DNA of 64,000 bases from Pannonibacter sp. SL95 (GTDB lineage Bacteria; Pseudomonadota; Alphaproteobacteria; Rhizobiales; Stappiaceae). The notes under the pieces were generated by a model that saw only the letters and a program-made list of their open reading frames with translations, searched no databases and was not told where the DNA came from. Of the stretch, positions 26,284 through 36,100 are shown one piece after another. Position 1 is the first letter of the stretch; the number at the start of each line of letters is the position of its first letter. The stretch covers positions 860,074 through 924,073 of the forward strand of contig NZ_JAPPRC010000004.1 of assembly GCF_026672425.1 (NCBI RefSeq), given 5' to 3'. Made by a program: the position numbers and the translations under genes.

Positions 26284-26430
26284 ATGGTCAGGGGAATGAG
26301 TGCGGACATCGTCAAGTCAGTGACGGGGCACACCAACCTTCGGACGGTCTCGATCTACACGGACATTGCCGATCGGGCGCGCACACCAGGACAATCAATG
26401 TCCAACCTTTCACTAGGGTTGGACAAAAAA
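26284..26430 (+). pseudogene. C-terminal fragment of a tyrosine recombinase
   Basis: The frame reads SADIVKSVTGHTNLRTVSIY followed by TD, carrying the conserved GH and nucleophile Tyr-Thr of box II of tyrosine integrases; upstream catalytic Arg regions are missing. It lies immediately outside the island boundary repeat at 26467 and differs from the intact integrase at 26641, so it is probably the remnant of an older insertion at the same tRNA site. Confidence 0.6.
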
Positions 26431-26466
26431 GAGCTAGTAGATAATTTTTCAGGGGAACGCAAAAGT

Positions 26467-26482
26467 AATGGCGGACAGAGAG
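26467..26482. repeat. Left attachment repeat of the tRNA-Ser island
   Basis: AATGGCGGACAGAGAG repeats exactly at 43474-43489, where it covers the 3' end of tRNA-Ser(GGA). It marks the left end of the roughly 17-kb island and lies 158 bases before the integrase start. Confidence 0.85.
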
Positions 26483-26640
26483 TCCGCCGAACTAGCATCT
26501 TTCAATGACCCTGTTCGTCCAGAACCGACGTAGAAAGCCGCTGAAAATAAAAGGAATCTGTATCTAGCGATCCGTTGCATTCCATGGAGATCCGATCCAA
26601 GATTTAGGGGCGCTTTTAGGGACGGAAAGGGCTGCAGGGG

Positions 26641-27864
26641 ATGGCACGGGTCGAGGCTCGGTTGACGGTTCGCCGCGTTCAGTCGGAAAAAGAACCGGGG
26701 ATGCACGCGGATGGGGATGGACTTTACCTGTCCGTGAAGCCCTCCGGTGCCAAGTCGTGGGTGTTCGTCTTCCAGTGGCACGGCAAGCGCAAGGAAATGG
26801 GCTTGGGCTCTGTATCCGTCGTTACGCTGGCTGAAGCACGCCAAGCCGCCAATGAGGCGCGACGTACGGTCGCCAACGGAACCAACCCGATTGACCGGCG
26901 CAAAGCTGAGCGGGCAAAGCAGGCGGAACATTCCTTCGGCTCGTTCGCTGATGAGCTGATTGACGGGCTGGAGCCGGGGTTCAAGAACGCCAAGCACATT
27001 GCCCAATGGCGCATGACGCTTCGCACCTATGCCGCGCCCTTGCGCGACAAACGCCTTGACCAGATTGAGACGCAGGACGTGCTGACGGTGCTGAAGCCGA
27101 TATGGCAGCAGAAGGCAGAAACGGCCTCTAGAGTGCGTGGCAGGATTGAACGGGTGTTGGACGCTGCCAAGGCCAAAGGCTTGCGTACGGGCGAAAATCC
27201 AGCACGGTGGCGCGGTCATCTGGACAATCTCTTGCCCAAGCGCGACAGGCTGACACGTGGCCACCATGAAGCATTGCCCTATGCAGGGCTTGCCGACTTC
27301 ATGGCTAAGCTTCGCGCTGTTGATAGCCTTTCCGCCCTAGCGCTGGAATGGGCCATCCTGAGTGCCTGCCGGTCTGGCGAGGTGCTGGGGGCAACATGGT
27401 CTGAAATCGACAAGGAAGGCGCTGTTTGGGCTATCCCTGCCCAGCGCATGAAAGCCAAGCGTGAACACCGCGTGCCTCTCACAAGGCGCATGCTGGAGCT
27501 TCTGGAGCGGCTGGAGCTGCTGCGTACGGAAGGCGACTATCTGTTCCCCGGCACCAAGCGTGGCAAGCCCTTGTCTGGCATGTCGATGACGATGCAGCTT
27601 CGCCGGATGGGCTTTGGGCATGTGACGGTCCACGGCTTCAGGAGCGCCTTTCGGGACTGGGCAGGCGAGGAAACAGGCTTTCCCCGAGAAGTGGCAGAAG
27701 CGGCGCTTGCCCATGTGGTGGGGGATGCGACGGAGCGGGCTTACCGCCGTGGGGATGCTCTCAAAAAGCGCCGTGAACTCATGGAAGCATGGGGGCAGTG
27801 GTGTGCGCCGAATTCCAAGAGCGATCCGGTGATCTTAATTCACTCCGTTAGAGGGGAGAGATAA
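26641..27864 (+). CDS. P4-type tyrosine integrase of the tRNA-Ser island
   Basis: A 407-residue integrase. The N-terminal DUF4102-like arm-binding domain is visible (GMHADGDGLYLSVKPSGAKS, GLGSVSVVTLAEARQAANE). The core-binding domain follows, then the catalytic domain with ILSACRSGEVLGATW (first Arg), HGFRSAFRDWAGE (His-x-x-Arg), LAHVVGDATERAYRRGD (His and nucleophile Tyr). It is full length and apparently intact. Its position next to the left direct repeat and the matching tRNA-Ser 3' end at the other border argue that it mobilises the island between them. Confidence 0.93.
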   Translation: MARVEARLTVRRVQSEKEPGMHADGDGLYLSVKPSGAKSWVFVFQWHGKRKEMGLGSVSVVTLAEARQAANEARRTVANGTNPIDRRKAERAKQAEHSFGSFADELIDGLEPGFKNAKHIAQWRMTLRTYAAPLRDKRLDQIETQDVLTVLKPIWQQKAETASRVRGRIERVLDAAKAKGLRTGENPARWRGHLDNLLPKRDRLTRGHHEALPYAGLADFMAKLRAVDSLSALALEWAILSACRSGEVLGATWSEIDKEGAVWAIPAQRMKAKREHRVPLTRRMLELLERLELLRTEGDYLFPGTKRGKPLSGMSMTMQLRRMGFGHVTVHGFRSAFRDWAGEETGFPREVAEAALAHVVGDATERAYRRGDALKKRRELMEAWGQWCAPNSKSDPVILIHSVRGER

Positions 27865-28076
27865 TCACTTTGTCTTCCTTCATTCGGGTAGCACTATTTA
27901 TCACGGAAATTGTTGATGTGGATCGCGGCAAGCGGTCCAACTAATTGAATTTATTGATTTATTTTTTTAGCTTTGTGGAAAACGACAATTTGCTTTTGTC
28001 CGCTTCGGAGCGTGACGGTATTTTAGGAGATGTTACGGACTTGTACGTAACTTTTGCTTAGCAAGGAGGCTTGCAT

Positions 28077-28277
28077 TTGGCAGTGAAGATCTTGCGCCGC
28101 CGTGAGGTGGAGGAAATGGCAGGGATTGGCCGTTCCACGATCTACAAGGAAATGGCCAGCGGGCATTTTCCCAAGCCGCTGAAGTTGACCGCAAAGGCGG
28201 TTGGTTGGCTCGAAAGCGACATTCTCGAGTGGGTCAACTCCAAGAAGTGCCTTGAAGGGCCGCGTCCGTCATCCTGA
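28077..28277 (+). CDS. AlpA-family excisionase/regulator
   Basis: A 66-residue AlpA-type protein with a MerR-like HTH: ILRRREVEEMAGIGRSTIYK, MASGHFPKPLKLTAKAVGWL, ESDILEWV. Such proteins regulate excision of P4-like islands. AAGGAGG at 28063-28069 favours the TTG at 28077 as start (7-base spacing) over other in-frame codons. The 200 bases before it are strongly AT-rich and probably hold its promoter. Confidence 0.85.
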   Translation: MAVKILRRREVEEMAGIGRSTIYKEMASGHFPKPLKLTAKAVGWLESDILEWVNSKKCLEGPRPSS

Positions 28278-28610
28278 TTTCTGGACGCCATAAACAGGGA
28301 CCAGCATTGGAAGCGTCGGTTATGTGCCCCCTCGACAAGTTCGAACCGGCAGCCGACCACCAAGCGCGCAGTTTCAGTCTGCGGACATATCGCTTCCGTC
28401 CCTGCGTTTTCAGCATCTGAAACCACCTCTCCGAAGGCTAACACGGCAATCGGAGACGCCAGCCTTGGTTCACGGCGCTGGGCACCATTGCTCAAGCGCT
28501 GACGCCCGATGCCTGGCAATGCGCACAAATGTTCACAGCAGGTTCGCCGGGCTTCCGGACGGGCATTGCCGTGCCATGTCTTCCACGTCATGCCAAATCA
28601 AGGGAACTGG
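28278..28610. other. Gap without a supportable gene
   Basis: About 330 bases between the AlpA and winged-helix genes. Only short, unrecognisable frames are seen. Confidence 0.5.
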
Positions 28611-29018
28611 ATGACGAAACTTGAGAGCAGGCGACACAGCGACAAGGCTCACGTGCGGTTCTATTGCGATTGGATGGCTTTGCCCGCTTATCGCTACCTG
28701 AGCTGTCACAGCAGCGCTCTGTTGTTTGAAATTTTGAGCTGGTATCGCCCGGCCAATGCCAACGAGTTTGAGTTGAGTCAGCGCAAGGTTGCGGTCTTTC
28801 TGGGGTGCAGTCGCGCCACAGCGGCAAAGGCGATCACAGAACTTGAAGACATGGGCTGGACGGAGTGTGTCGCAGCTGGTTCCGGGATGGTTGGTGCCAA
28901 GGAAAGCCGGGCCGCCCGGTATGCACTGACATGTTATCCGACGGACCACGGGACCGCTCCGACCAACGCCTTCTGCCGTTGGATCGCGTTCCCTAAAGCG
29001 TGCAAGGCCAAGCGGTAG
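28611..29018 (+). CDS. Island winged-helix DNA-binding protein
   Basis: A 135-residue protein with a winged-helix replication-initiator-like pattern common on integrative islands: an N-terminal FYCDWMALPAYRYLSCHSSA, then LSQRKVAVFLGCSRATAAKA and ITELEDMGWTECVAAGSGMV, ending with a helix TNAFCRWIAFPKA. It probably controls or initiates island functions. GGGAA lies before the ATG at 28611. A 10-bp inverted repeat follows shortly after the stop. Confidence 0.7.
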   Translation: MTKLESRRHSDKAHVRFYCDWMALPAYRYLSCHSSALLFEILSWYRPANANEFELSQRKVAVFLGCSRATAAKAITELEDMGWTECVAAGSGMVGAKESRAARYALTCYPTDHGTAPTNAFCRWIAFPKACKAKR

Positions 29019-29042
29019 CTGGCCGCATTCTGAGCCGTCAAC

Positions 29043-29080
29043 GGCCCATATCCGAGCCACCAACGGCCCAGATATGGGCC
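29043..29080 (+). terminator. Stem-loop after the winged-helix gene
   Basis: GGCCCATATC (29043-29052) pairs perfectly with GATATGGGCC (29071-29080). There is no U-run, so it may be an attenuator or binding site rather than a classical terminator. Confidence 0.35.
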
Positions 29081-29776
29081 TGACGACTGGTGAGGGAGGT
29101 CAACGGCATACGGAGAAAAGTATAATTCTGTCCGCTATTTAACGGAAAATAACGGTAGGAAGCGGCCAAAGCGAGAATGGTCGAGCATACCTACAGTATG
29201 TAGCTGCGTCACCTCCCTCATCTACGAGCAGGCGGCAGAGCCAGTGCGGTATCTCGGCCCAGGCCACATGCGGGGCCGGCTGACGCCAGCAGACGTGGGC
29301 CTGACAGGGTAGCATGGGGGCTTCGCGGCTGGTGCTTCAAGGACCACAAGCGACAAGGGCCTTGTCATCAGGTTCAAGCGCAGGCTCTTTTGCTGAGAAT
29401 GCATGGGCACAAAAGAAAACTTGGAAACGGCGTTCGCCAAGCTCGGTAGGACGCGGCGGCGCACGCCAATATGCCTCGTTTGATCGTTTCGGCCATTCGT
29501 GCGCCAATCGTATCGCGATTGCCAGCGCCTGACTTCGCTTCGTCCTCCAGCGCATTTCACCTTTTGGTGGCCATTCAATGCGCTCCCTTGCAAATCAGCG
29601 TCGCCACTCTGTTTGACCATGGAGGCAAACATTCGTCCTGTTGTCTGACATCGCTTATCGGCGGTCTTCATCAGGTTGACTCAAGGCACCTGATCTGGCT
29701 GAAAACGGGGGGCCGTCCTGCCTGAGATGCAAGGCGAGAGGATGCGACCGGTTGTCGGACAGCAAAGGGTACCAAT
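29081..29776. other. Long gap without a recognisable gene
   Basis: About 700 bases with overlapping short frames on both strands; none has a ribosome site plus recognisable sequence. The stretch may contain relic genes of the island. Confidence 0.45.
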
Positions 29777-30271
29777 ATGGAAAAGACCTATTCCAGCATC
29801 ATTGAGTGGCTGGCTGATCAGAGATCAGAAGTCTGGCATGCAATCGCAAGTCACTGGAACTGGGACAACGGTATCGAGCCCCTGGAGTGGATTGCTGCCC
29901 AGCCGGAATGCGACCGGGGAACAGCTCAGGATATTTTTTGGGTCTCGACCTATGGTGTCGATGTTCTTTGGCATCTGGGCGAAGATCTGGATGCAATGAA
30001 TGACTCAGATCCCTACGTTCAGGCAATGTTCGAGCTGATTGGGCGTAACGCCTATAATTCCTTCTACAAGAATGAAAAATTCATTGGGCGAAATGACGCT
30101 GATGCCCAAGCAACAGAGATGATAGGAAAAGCCTTCAGCGAAGGTCGAATTGACTGGGATCTGACGCCGTTTCTTGCTGTTTCAGAGGGTGAAGTGTTTT
30201 CTCCTTCCATGCTGACCGAGAAGGAAAGGGAAGAAGTCGAGTTTGCCCTGAACGGTGGCTTTCCGGATTGA
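29777..30271 (+). CDS. DUF4274-like protein, possible immunity protein
   Basis: A 164-residue acidic cytoplasmic protein. The pattern SHWNWDNGIEPLEWIAAQPE followed by CDRGTAQDIFW matches DUF4274-type proteins, where a WDDG-like start precedes a GTA-x-x-IFW core. These small proteins often sit among toxin/immunity genes of polymorphic toxin loci. It is lower in GC than the flanking chromosomal genes. An immunity role is inferred from its place upstream of the toxin operon. Confidence 0.65.
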   Translation: MEKTYSSIIEWLADQRSEVWHAIASHWNWDNGIEPLEWIAAQPECDRGTAQDIFWVSTYGVDVLWHLGEDLDAMNDSDPYVQAMFELIGRNAYNSFYKNEKFIGRNDADAQATEMIGKAFSEGRIDWDLTPFLAVSEGEVFSPSMLTEKEREEVEFALNGGFPD

Positions 30272-30286
30272 AGGGGCTAGAGCCCT

Positions 30287-30499
30287 ATGGGCCATGGTCC
30301 CAGGCGGCTCAGGCGCGGGCACATCCGCTGCGTATGCGGAAGCGGCAAGGCACCATCTGACTCGCCCAAGGCCGTGGCGGCGCTATTGCCGAAGCTCGAA
30401 ACCGGCCCGGGAGGGGAAGGGGGGCTTTTCGAGAACGTGGCCATCCCTGTGTCCTTTGCCGAAGCGGCCAATCAAGCAGTCAAGGCCGGTAAGCTTTGA
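30287..30499 (+). CDS. Short protein-like fragment upstream of the toxin operon
   Basis: A 70-residue frame with a plausible composition (CVCGSGKAPSDSPKAVAALL, GLFENVAIPVSFAEAANQAV) but no family I recognise. It may be the remnant of a larger gene. The remaining DNA to 30879 shows no gene; it contains a 7-bp GC-rich hairpin near 30517-30535. Confidence 0.3.
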   Translation: MGHGPRRLRRGHIRCVCGSGKAPSDSPKAVAALLPKLETGPGGEGGLFENVAIPVSFAEAANQAVKAGKL

Positions 30500-30879
30500 C
30501 GGACGGAACAGGTCCGGCCAGCGCCGGGCGCTGGTGCTTGCCCCGTCTTGTCCGTGTCTGCCGGCCAAAGCGCGAGGGGCGACACTTCTGACGCCTGAAC
30601 CCTGCCAGCGGTAGTCATTGACCGGAGTTCTCGGGCCATAGCGCCCGCCATTGGTCGCGGTCCCGGCCCATGGATCGGCGTTCGAGCCTCCTCAAGTTCA
30701 GCGCAAGATTGTGTTTTGGTTGTGGATAGGCTGCGGGCTGCGCCTTCCCAGAGATGATGCTATCCGGAATTCCTGACTTGTGATTTTTGTCATGTTGAAT
30801 GATCCGGTAGGCGATGTCTTTGCCACCGTGATCCTGACAGGCGAGGCACTGCAACCAAGGCGGTACAGGGTTGGGGCAA

Positions 30880-31413
30880 ATGGGCGGTCTAACTTCTGAC
30901 GTAACGGATATCGAGACGGGGCAAGGCGTGCGGCCGGGCGAGGCTGATTCCGTGGCGCGCCCTTCCTTCGCCACTGGAACAGGGCCGGCCGGCTCCGGCG
31001 CGCAGCCACCGCTCCAGGTGATTCGTGCCTTGCATGAAGGGCTGGGGGAGATGGTCACTTTGCTGATGCGTGATCCGCGTTGGCGCCACGCCTCTCTGGC
31101 CGACCTTGAGTGGCTTTTGCTGCCGCCGTTGAGTTTGCAACAGATTGTCAGCGCCCGAGGCAAGGTCAAGGATCGCGAGGGTGTGACACTTCCGGTCGGC
31201 CTTGGGCTGTGGGCAACGGTGTCGCCGGATGTCGATGCGAAGCTTGAGGCGCAGAAACAGGCCGGAATTCCGCCGCGCCTGACGCCGCAGGACTGGAAGA
31301 GCGGCGATATCTGCTGGTTGGTTGTCAGCGTCGGGCCTGCCGAGCTGCAGCAGCGGCTTGCAGAGAAGCTGGCCACGGAAGTGCTGGGAGGGCGCGCGCT
31401 GAAGCGGTATTGA
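30880..31413 (+). CDS. HlyC-like toxin-activating lysine acyltransferase
   Basis: A 177-residue protein resembling the RTX toxin acyltransferase family. Visible family features are a mid-protein DLEWLLLPPLSLQQIVSARG, a barrel strand LPVGLGLWATVSPDVDAKLE, then LTPQDWKSGDICWLVVSVGP, where DW-x-SGD-x-x-W is the family hallmark, and a C-terminal helix LQQRLAEKLATEVLGGRALK. His in RHASLADLEW may be the catalytic His. HlyC-type enzymes acylate lysines of RTX toxins in the cytoplasm before type I secretion. Here it heads an operon ending in a giant RTX protein. The ATG at 30880 is preferred over TTG 30871. Confidence 0.75.
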   Translation: MGGLTSDVTDIETGQGVRPGEADSVARPSFATGTGPAGSGAQPPLQVIRALHEGLGEMVTLLMRDPRWRHASLADLEWLLLPPLSLQQIVSARGKVKDREGVTLPVGLGLWATVSPDVDAKLEAQKQAGIPPRLTPQDWKSGDICWLVVSVGPAELQQRLAEKLATEVLGGRALKRY

Positions 31414-31505
31414 GGTGTGTCAAGCGACGCTGCCACCAGCGTTTCTGGCTCTGACCTATCCAATCTGCCGCCTCACAGGCTGCGTCCAAACAGGAAAGCA
31501 AGCTG

Positions 31506-32387
31506 ATGTCTGATCGTTTTGTCTGTTCCCTTTTACAACCAGGGCCGCGCGCAGTTTCGGGCCAGCATTTGCTTGAGGCTGTCCGGGCGCGTGTGCAGCC
31601 GCTTGGGTTGCCGGCAGCCTTGCTGCAGGATGGTTCAGGTGACGAGCCGGTCCTGCTTCAGGTCGGGCCGGCTGTGGTCAGCCTTGTGCCGATGGCATTT
31701 CCGGTCGATGGGGAAAGTCTGGCGCGCGCCTTGCCGACGGCTTCGTCCCGGCCGGAAGTCAAGAAGAGCGCTGAGACACACCGCGCGCATGTGATTGTCG
31801 CCTGCCTGAACCAGGGCAAGGACAACAGCCAGGCCGTGCTTTTTGCCACGATCACGACACTCGTTGCAGCTGCGGCACAGGGGCCGCTGGCGGCGAGCGC
31901 CGCTTATTGGCTTTCCGGGCAAATCCTGATGCCGCCGTCGGCTCTCGACGATGCCGCGCGGAGTTTGCTGGAAAAGGAGCTGCCGGTTGCGAACTGGGTG
32001 AGCCTGCAGTGGTTCGTTCAGCCGGACACGGATGGCCATGATCGCTTCGGTGCCGTTTCGGTCGGCGCAACGGACTTCATTGGCCGGGAGATCGAACTTC
32101 TGCCCTCGGCCATGACCAACGCCGATATCGCGCAGAAGATCTACACCACCTTGCTGTATCTGCTGGTCTATGAGGCGAAGATCAAGGACGGTGACACGCT
32201 TGGCGAGAGCGAAAGCACGAGCGGGATCCTTCGCGTGCGGCTGCTGGATCGAGGATTGGTCCACCGTGGTCCGGTGATGCAGTTGCAGCTGGAGGTCGTG
32301 GCCCCGGCCCCCGCACAGCAGCCCGCCGCCGCACACCAGGCAAGTGGCAAGACACAGCCCGCCTTTGGCAAACGCGGGAGGTCATGA
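31506..32387 (+). CDS. DUF4261-like protein of the toxin operon
   Basis: A 293-residue protein without signal or membrane helix. The middle and end fit DUF4261-type proteins: RAHVIVACLNQGKDNSQAVL, a FGAVSVGATDFIGREIELLP segment, then YLLVYEAKIKDGDTLGESES. The C-terminal 30 residues are Ala/Pro/Gln-rich. DUF4261 proteins occur in polymorphic toxin loci and may be immunity or accessory factors. Its stop overlaps the next gene by 4 bases (ATGA). Confidence 0.65.
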   Translation: MSDRFVCSLLQPGPRAVSGQHLLEAVRARVQPLGLPAALLQDGSGDEPVLLQVGPAVVSLVPMAFPVDGESLARALPTASSRPEVKKSAETHRAHVIVACLNQGKDNSQAVLFATITTLVAAAAQGPLAASAAYWLSGQILMPPSALDDAARSLLEKELPVANWVSLQWFVQPDTDGHDRFGAVSVGATDFIGREIELLPSAMTNADIAQKIYTTLLYLLVYEAKIKDGDTLGESESTSGILRVRLLDRGLVHRGPVMQLQLEVVAPAPAQQPAAAHQASGKTQPAFGKRGRS

Positions 32388-33133
32388 TGGTCTATTCTGT
32401 CAAGCTTATGTTCTCGGACTATTCGGTTCCTGGATTCAAATTCGACATGACGCGTGAGGAGCGCCAGGCAAACGCGGACAAGTATCCCGCAGTCGGATCT
32501 TCAGGGTTTGGTTGGAGCGGAGGAATCTGGAAAGATCCGGAATTCATGCCCAAGAGTGGCTATCAGGCCAGCCGAGGCCGTGTGCCGGATGTGTTTCCCA
32601 TGCCAGCGAGCAATGCGGTGCACCAGCGGTTCAAGGACCTGGTGGAAGAGTTCGAACCTGGCGTGCACCAGTTCTTTCCGCTGGCGCTGCGCGACAAGAA
32701 TGGCGTTCCTCTCCCTGATCCCTATTACATCTTCAACTGTCTCGTCAGGCTCGATGCTGTTCTTGTTGCTGAAAGCGGGCTTTCCTGGGGATCTGAAAAG
32801 ATACCGGAGGGACGGCCTGAGAGTTCTATCTCCTTCGATTCTCAACTGGTGTTCAGCCGTCCGGCCATCGCAGGGCATCATCTCTGGGTTGGCGATTATC
32901 TGTGGCAGCACGGCAAGATCTACGTCTCCGACGCGTTCTACGCAGAGCTGAGGGCGCGCAAGATCCGATTTTTCAGATTCGCGCAGTACCCGGAGCTGGA
33001 TATCCCCTGGATTGCCGAGGAGCAGATCAAGCCGATGCTCGACTGGGAGGCCAGTCACGAGCCCGAGGCCTGGTACTCGAACACCCGTTCGAAGATCGAG
33101 GTCCTTGAATACAGAGCACGGCTCGGACTGTGA
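32384..33133 (+). CDS. Imm11-like (DUF1629) immunity protein
   Basis: A 249-residue protein with the Imm11/DUF1629 pattern: a central DPYYIFNCLVRLDAVLVAES, then SRPAIAGHHLWVGDYLWQ and IYVSDAFYAELRARKIRFFR, i.e. a reported value, a His-rich strand and the late VS-x-x-F-x-x-x-L element. Such proteins are usually encoded next to a polymorphic toxin and neutralise it. It is translationally coupled to the DUF4261 gene and 58 bases before the AHH-RTX start, so it is the best candidate cognate immunity protein. Confidence 0.7.
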   Translation: MMVYSVKLMFSDYSVPGFKFDMTREERQANADKYPAVGSSGFGWSGGIWKDPEFMPKSGYQASRGRVPDVFPMPASNAVHQRFKDLVEEFEPGVHQFFPLALRDKNGVPLPDPYYIFNCLVRLDAVLVAESGLSWGSEKIPEGRPESSISFDSQLVFSRPAIAGHHLWVGDYLWQHGKIYVSDAFYAELRARKIRFFRFAQYPELDIPWIAEEQIKPMLDWEASHEPEAWYSNTRSKIEVLEYRARLGL

Positions 33134-33191
33134 TGTGAAGAAACGTTGACGCCGGTTCTATTCGTTCGATTGCAAGATGAGGGTTTTGGGC

Positions 33192-36100
33192 ATGACCACC
33201 TTGAATAAGACTCAACTACATCATGTCTTCCCTCGACAGTTGGCCGATCACAAAATCTTCGATGTGCTTGGGTATGATATCGATGACCCAAGCAATCTTA
33301 TCCGCTTGCCCGCGACACTGGGGAGTAAAGGTGCGCATGCGGACGCGTTGGCTGCCTTTGAGGGTAACGATGGCGCACATTCCGGCAAGCATCCAGCCTA
33401 TACCCGCCTCGTCGAGGGGCATCTGGACCAACTGGAAAAAGAGTTTTTCGATGCAACTGGTAACTTACGACAAGGCAAGACACTTGCCGAGCTCCAGAAA
33501 AAAGTTGCGTCCTTGCAATATTTTTACAAGGATGGGTTGACAGCGCAAATCGATGCAGATGGCAAGATCCAACAACCGAAGATTTTCGTGAACAATGGTG
33601 ATCCACGCGCAAAGGATGCAAATGGCAAACCTTTGGGCGATGAGGAGTTTTTTGACGAACACTTTAAGAAGAAAGGGTTAGACCAGCTTAGCAACATTGA
33701 GAATACAGATGTCTTCATCAATGGAGCGAAGCTGAATGCCGCTGTCAAATTCAACGATCCGCTACCGGATACTGGAAAGGTCCGGCAGACTGGCCTTGAT
33801 ACCGTCCTGCTCAAGCTGAAGGCAGCGCAAGACGTCGGGATGACGACCTACAATGGCATCGGGCTCTCAGCCAGTCAGATTGATGCCTTGAAAGAAACGG
33901 CCCTCGATCTCACGTCAAAAGGCACCGGCCAGACGCTGAGCGGCACTGCCGATCCCAAGACACCCGGCAAGCTCGATGCGATCACTGGCAAGCTTGGCGA
34001 CCCGAAGGTGGCAATTGCCGCTGTGCTCGCCACATCCGTGATTGCTGCGGTTCAGGTTGTCGGCGCAACGGATGCCTCTGCCAGCGAGTTGCTGGAACAG
34101 CTGGATCTTGATTTTGCCAAGAATCTCGCTGGTGATCTGGCCACCAGCGTGACGCAGCTGGCCTTCGAAACGGCCGTGCTGACGGTTGCGACCGGGGGAG
34201 TCGGCACCGCAATCCGGCTCGGCCTCGAAGCGGCCGATGCCGTCGAAATCATTCAGCTCACCATTGAAATTCTGGATGCCGTGTTCCCCGAATGGGGCCT
34301 GAAGGACGCCATTGGACAAGCTGCCGAGGTGATCCTCGATCTGGTGAATGTTGCCCTGCAATCGGCCGCCTCGGCTGCAGGCTTCAAGGAATTCATCATC
34401 GTCGATACGACCGAGGCAACGACCAGCGCCAATGGCGTGCTGGCTGTCAGTGGCAGCGGTGAAAGCGATCTGATCTGGGCGCGTGGCGACGGCGAAGCCG
34501 AGATTGACACGGGGGCCGGCGAAGACTGGATTTTCCACATCGGCAAGGGCACCGTTCGTGCCGGCGACGGCGATGATTTCATCTACGCGGAAAACAGCGT
34601 TGAACCTGGTGACGGCCAGACCTACGGCCAGGAACGCGAGGAAATGACCGTCGACGCCGGTGCCGGTGACGACTGGGTTATTTCTGTCGGTGCAGCCGAG
34701 ATCCACCTTGGCGCTGGCCAGGACGTCTTGTTCTGGGCCGGGACCGGATCCGTCATTCACACCGGGCCAGGCGGAGAGGCCGACGCCGATAGCCTTGGCT
34801 TCATCCGCGGCTCCCTCGTGACCGATGCCGATGGTTATGACGAACTTTTCGTCTATGGCGTGCTCAACGCTGCCGGAACGTACATTCGATATGCCGGGTC
34901 CGAGAGTGACTATGCTTATGGCAAGGCTGGGCTGATCAAGGTCGGGTTCAACAAGGATGGTGAGCTGCTTGTTGGCGACGTGTTCTCGTCGGAACGCGAT
35001 GAGGAGAGCTTTGTTTACTTTGCAAATGGCAACAGGAGCCCTACGGCACCGACCGACCAGCTGACCGCTGGTATTCGCGTTGGCGAGATCGAAATCTACG
35101 TCTGGCAGATCATGGAAACAGCGCCGAGCATTTCCAAAGCGGCTGTCCAAGCGATGTGGGACTTCATGCGCGCAACGCTCAAGGAGTTCTTCGATGAGAA
35201 CTACGCAGGTGGTACCGATCCGCTCGTCTTGGATCTTGACGGCGACGGTCTCGAACTGACAGCAAGGGTCACAGGTGTCGGTCCAAAGTTCGATATGGAC
35301 GGCGATGGGTTCCTTGAATTTACGGGTTGGGTGCGTCCGGATGATGGCCTTCTTGCGCTTGACGCAAATGGCAACGGCAAGATTGACGATATCAGCGAAT
35401 TGTTTGGCGGCGCGCGTGTTTCCGGTTTCTCCGAGCTGGCGACCCATGACACCAACAAGGATGGGGTGATCAATGCGGATGATCAGGTCTATTCTCAGCT
35501 GCGCGTCTGGCGCGACCTAAATCAGGATGGTGTTACAAATGATGGCGAGCTGAGTACCCTGTCCAGTCTTGGTATCGCTTCCATCGGTTTGACTGCAACA
35601 ACCGACGGTCGCCTCAATGCGCTGAACACGGTCGCACGGACGGGCACATTTACCTACGCCGATGGCCGTTCAGGTAAGGTTGGGGACATCGAGTTCCAGA
35701 TCAACAACTACGATACGACCTATGCTGGCGACAAGTCGGTTAATCCCATCATTGCGGCAACGCTGCCGAACCTCAAGGGACATGGAACGCTGACCGATCT
35801 TCATGTGGCCATGACCCTGCAGGGCGCGAATGGCCACTTGGCAAGTACCGTTGCGGCCGTTCTTCCTACCTTGAACGTTCCTGACCTTGAGACCCTGCGC
35901 GAACGCGCGTTCGATATCCTCGAAGCATGGGTTGATGCGCCGCCGCCCCATGCTGCCTCAGCAGGCAATCCGGATGTGCCGGTTCTTCTCCTCCGTGCTG
36001 GGGGCAAGCTGACCGTCATCGACTTTGCAGTTCAGGTTACCGAAAACGTCCAACAGGCGGACGGATCGATCGTAAGCATGACCTTCTGGCGTCGCGCTAC

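Noticed and set aside
29222..29671. A 149-codon minus-strand frame between island genes
   Set aside because: No ribosome site, no recognisable segment, and competing frames on both strands of similar length.
33915..35447. A 510-codon open frame on the minus strand inside the RTX gene
   Set aside because: It mirrors the strongly biased codons of the real gene, has no family resemblance and no ribosome site.
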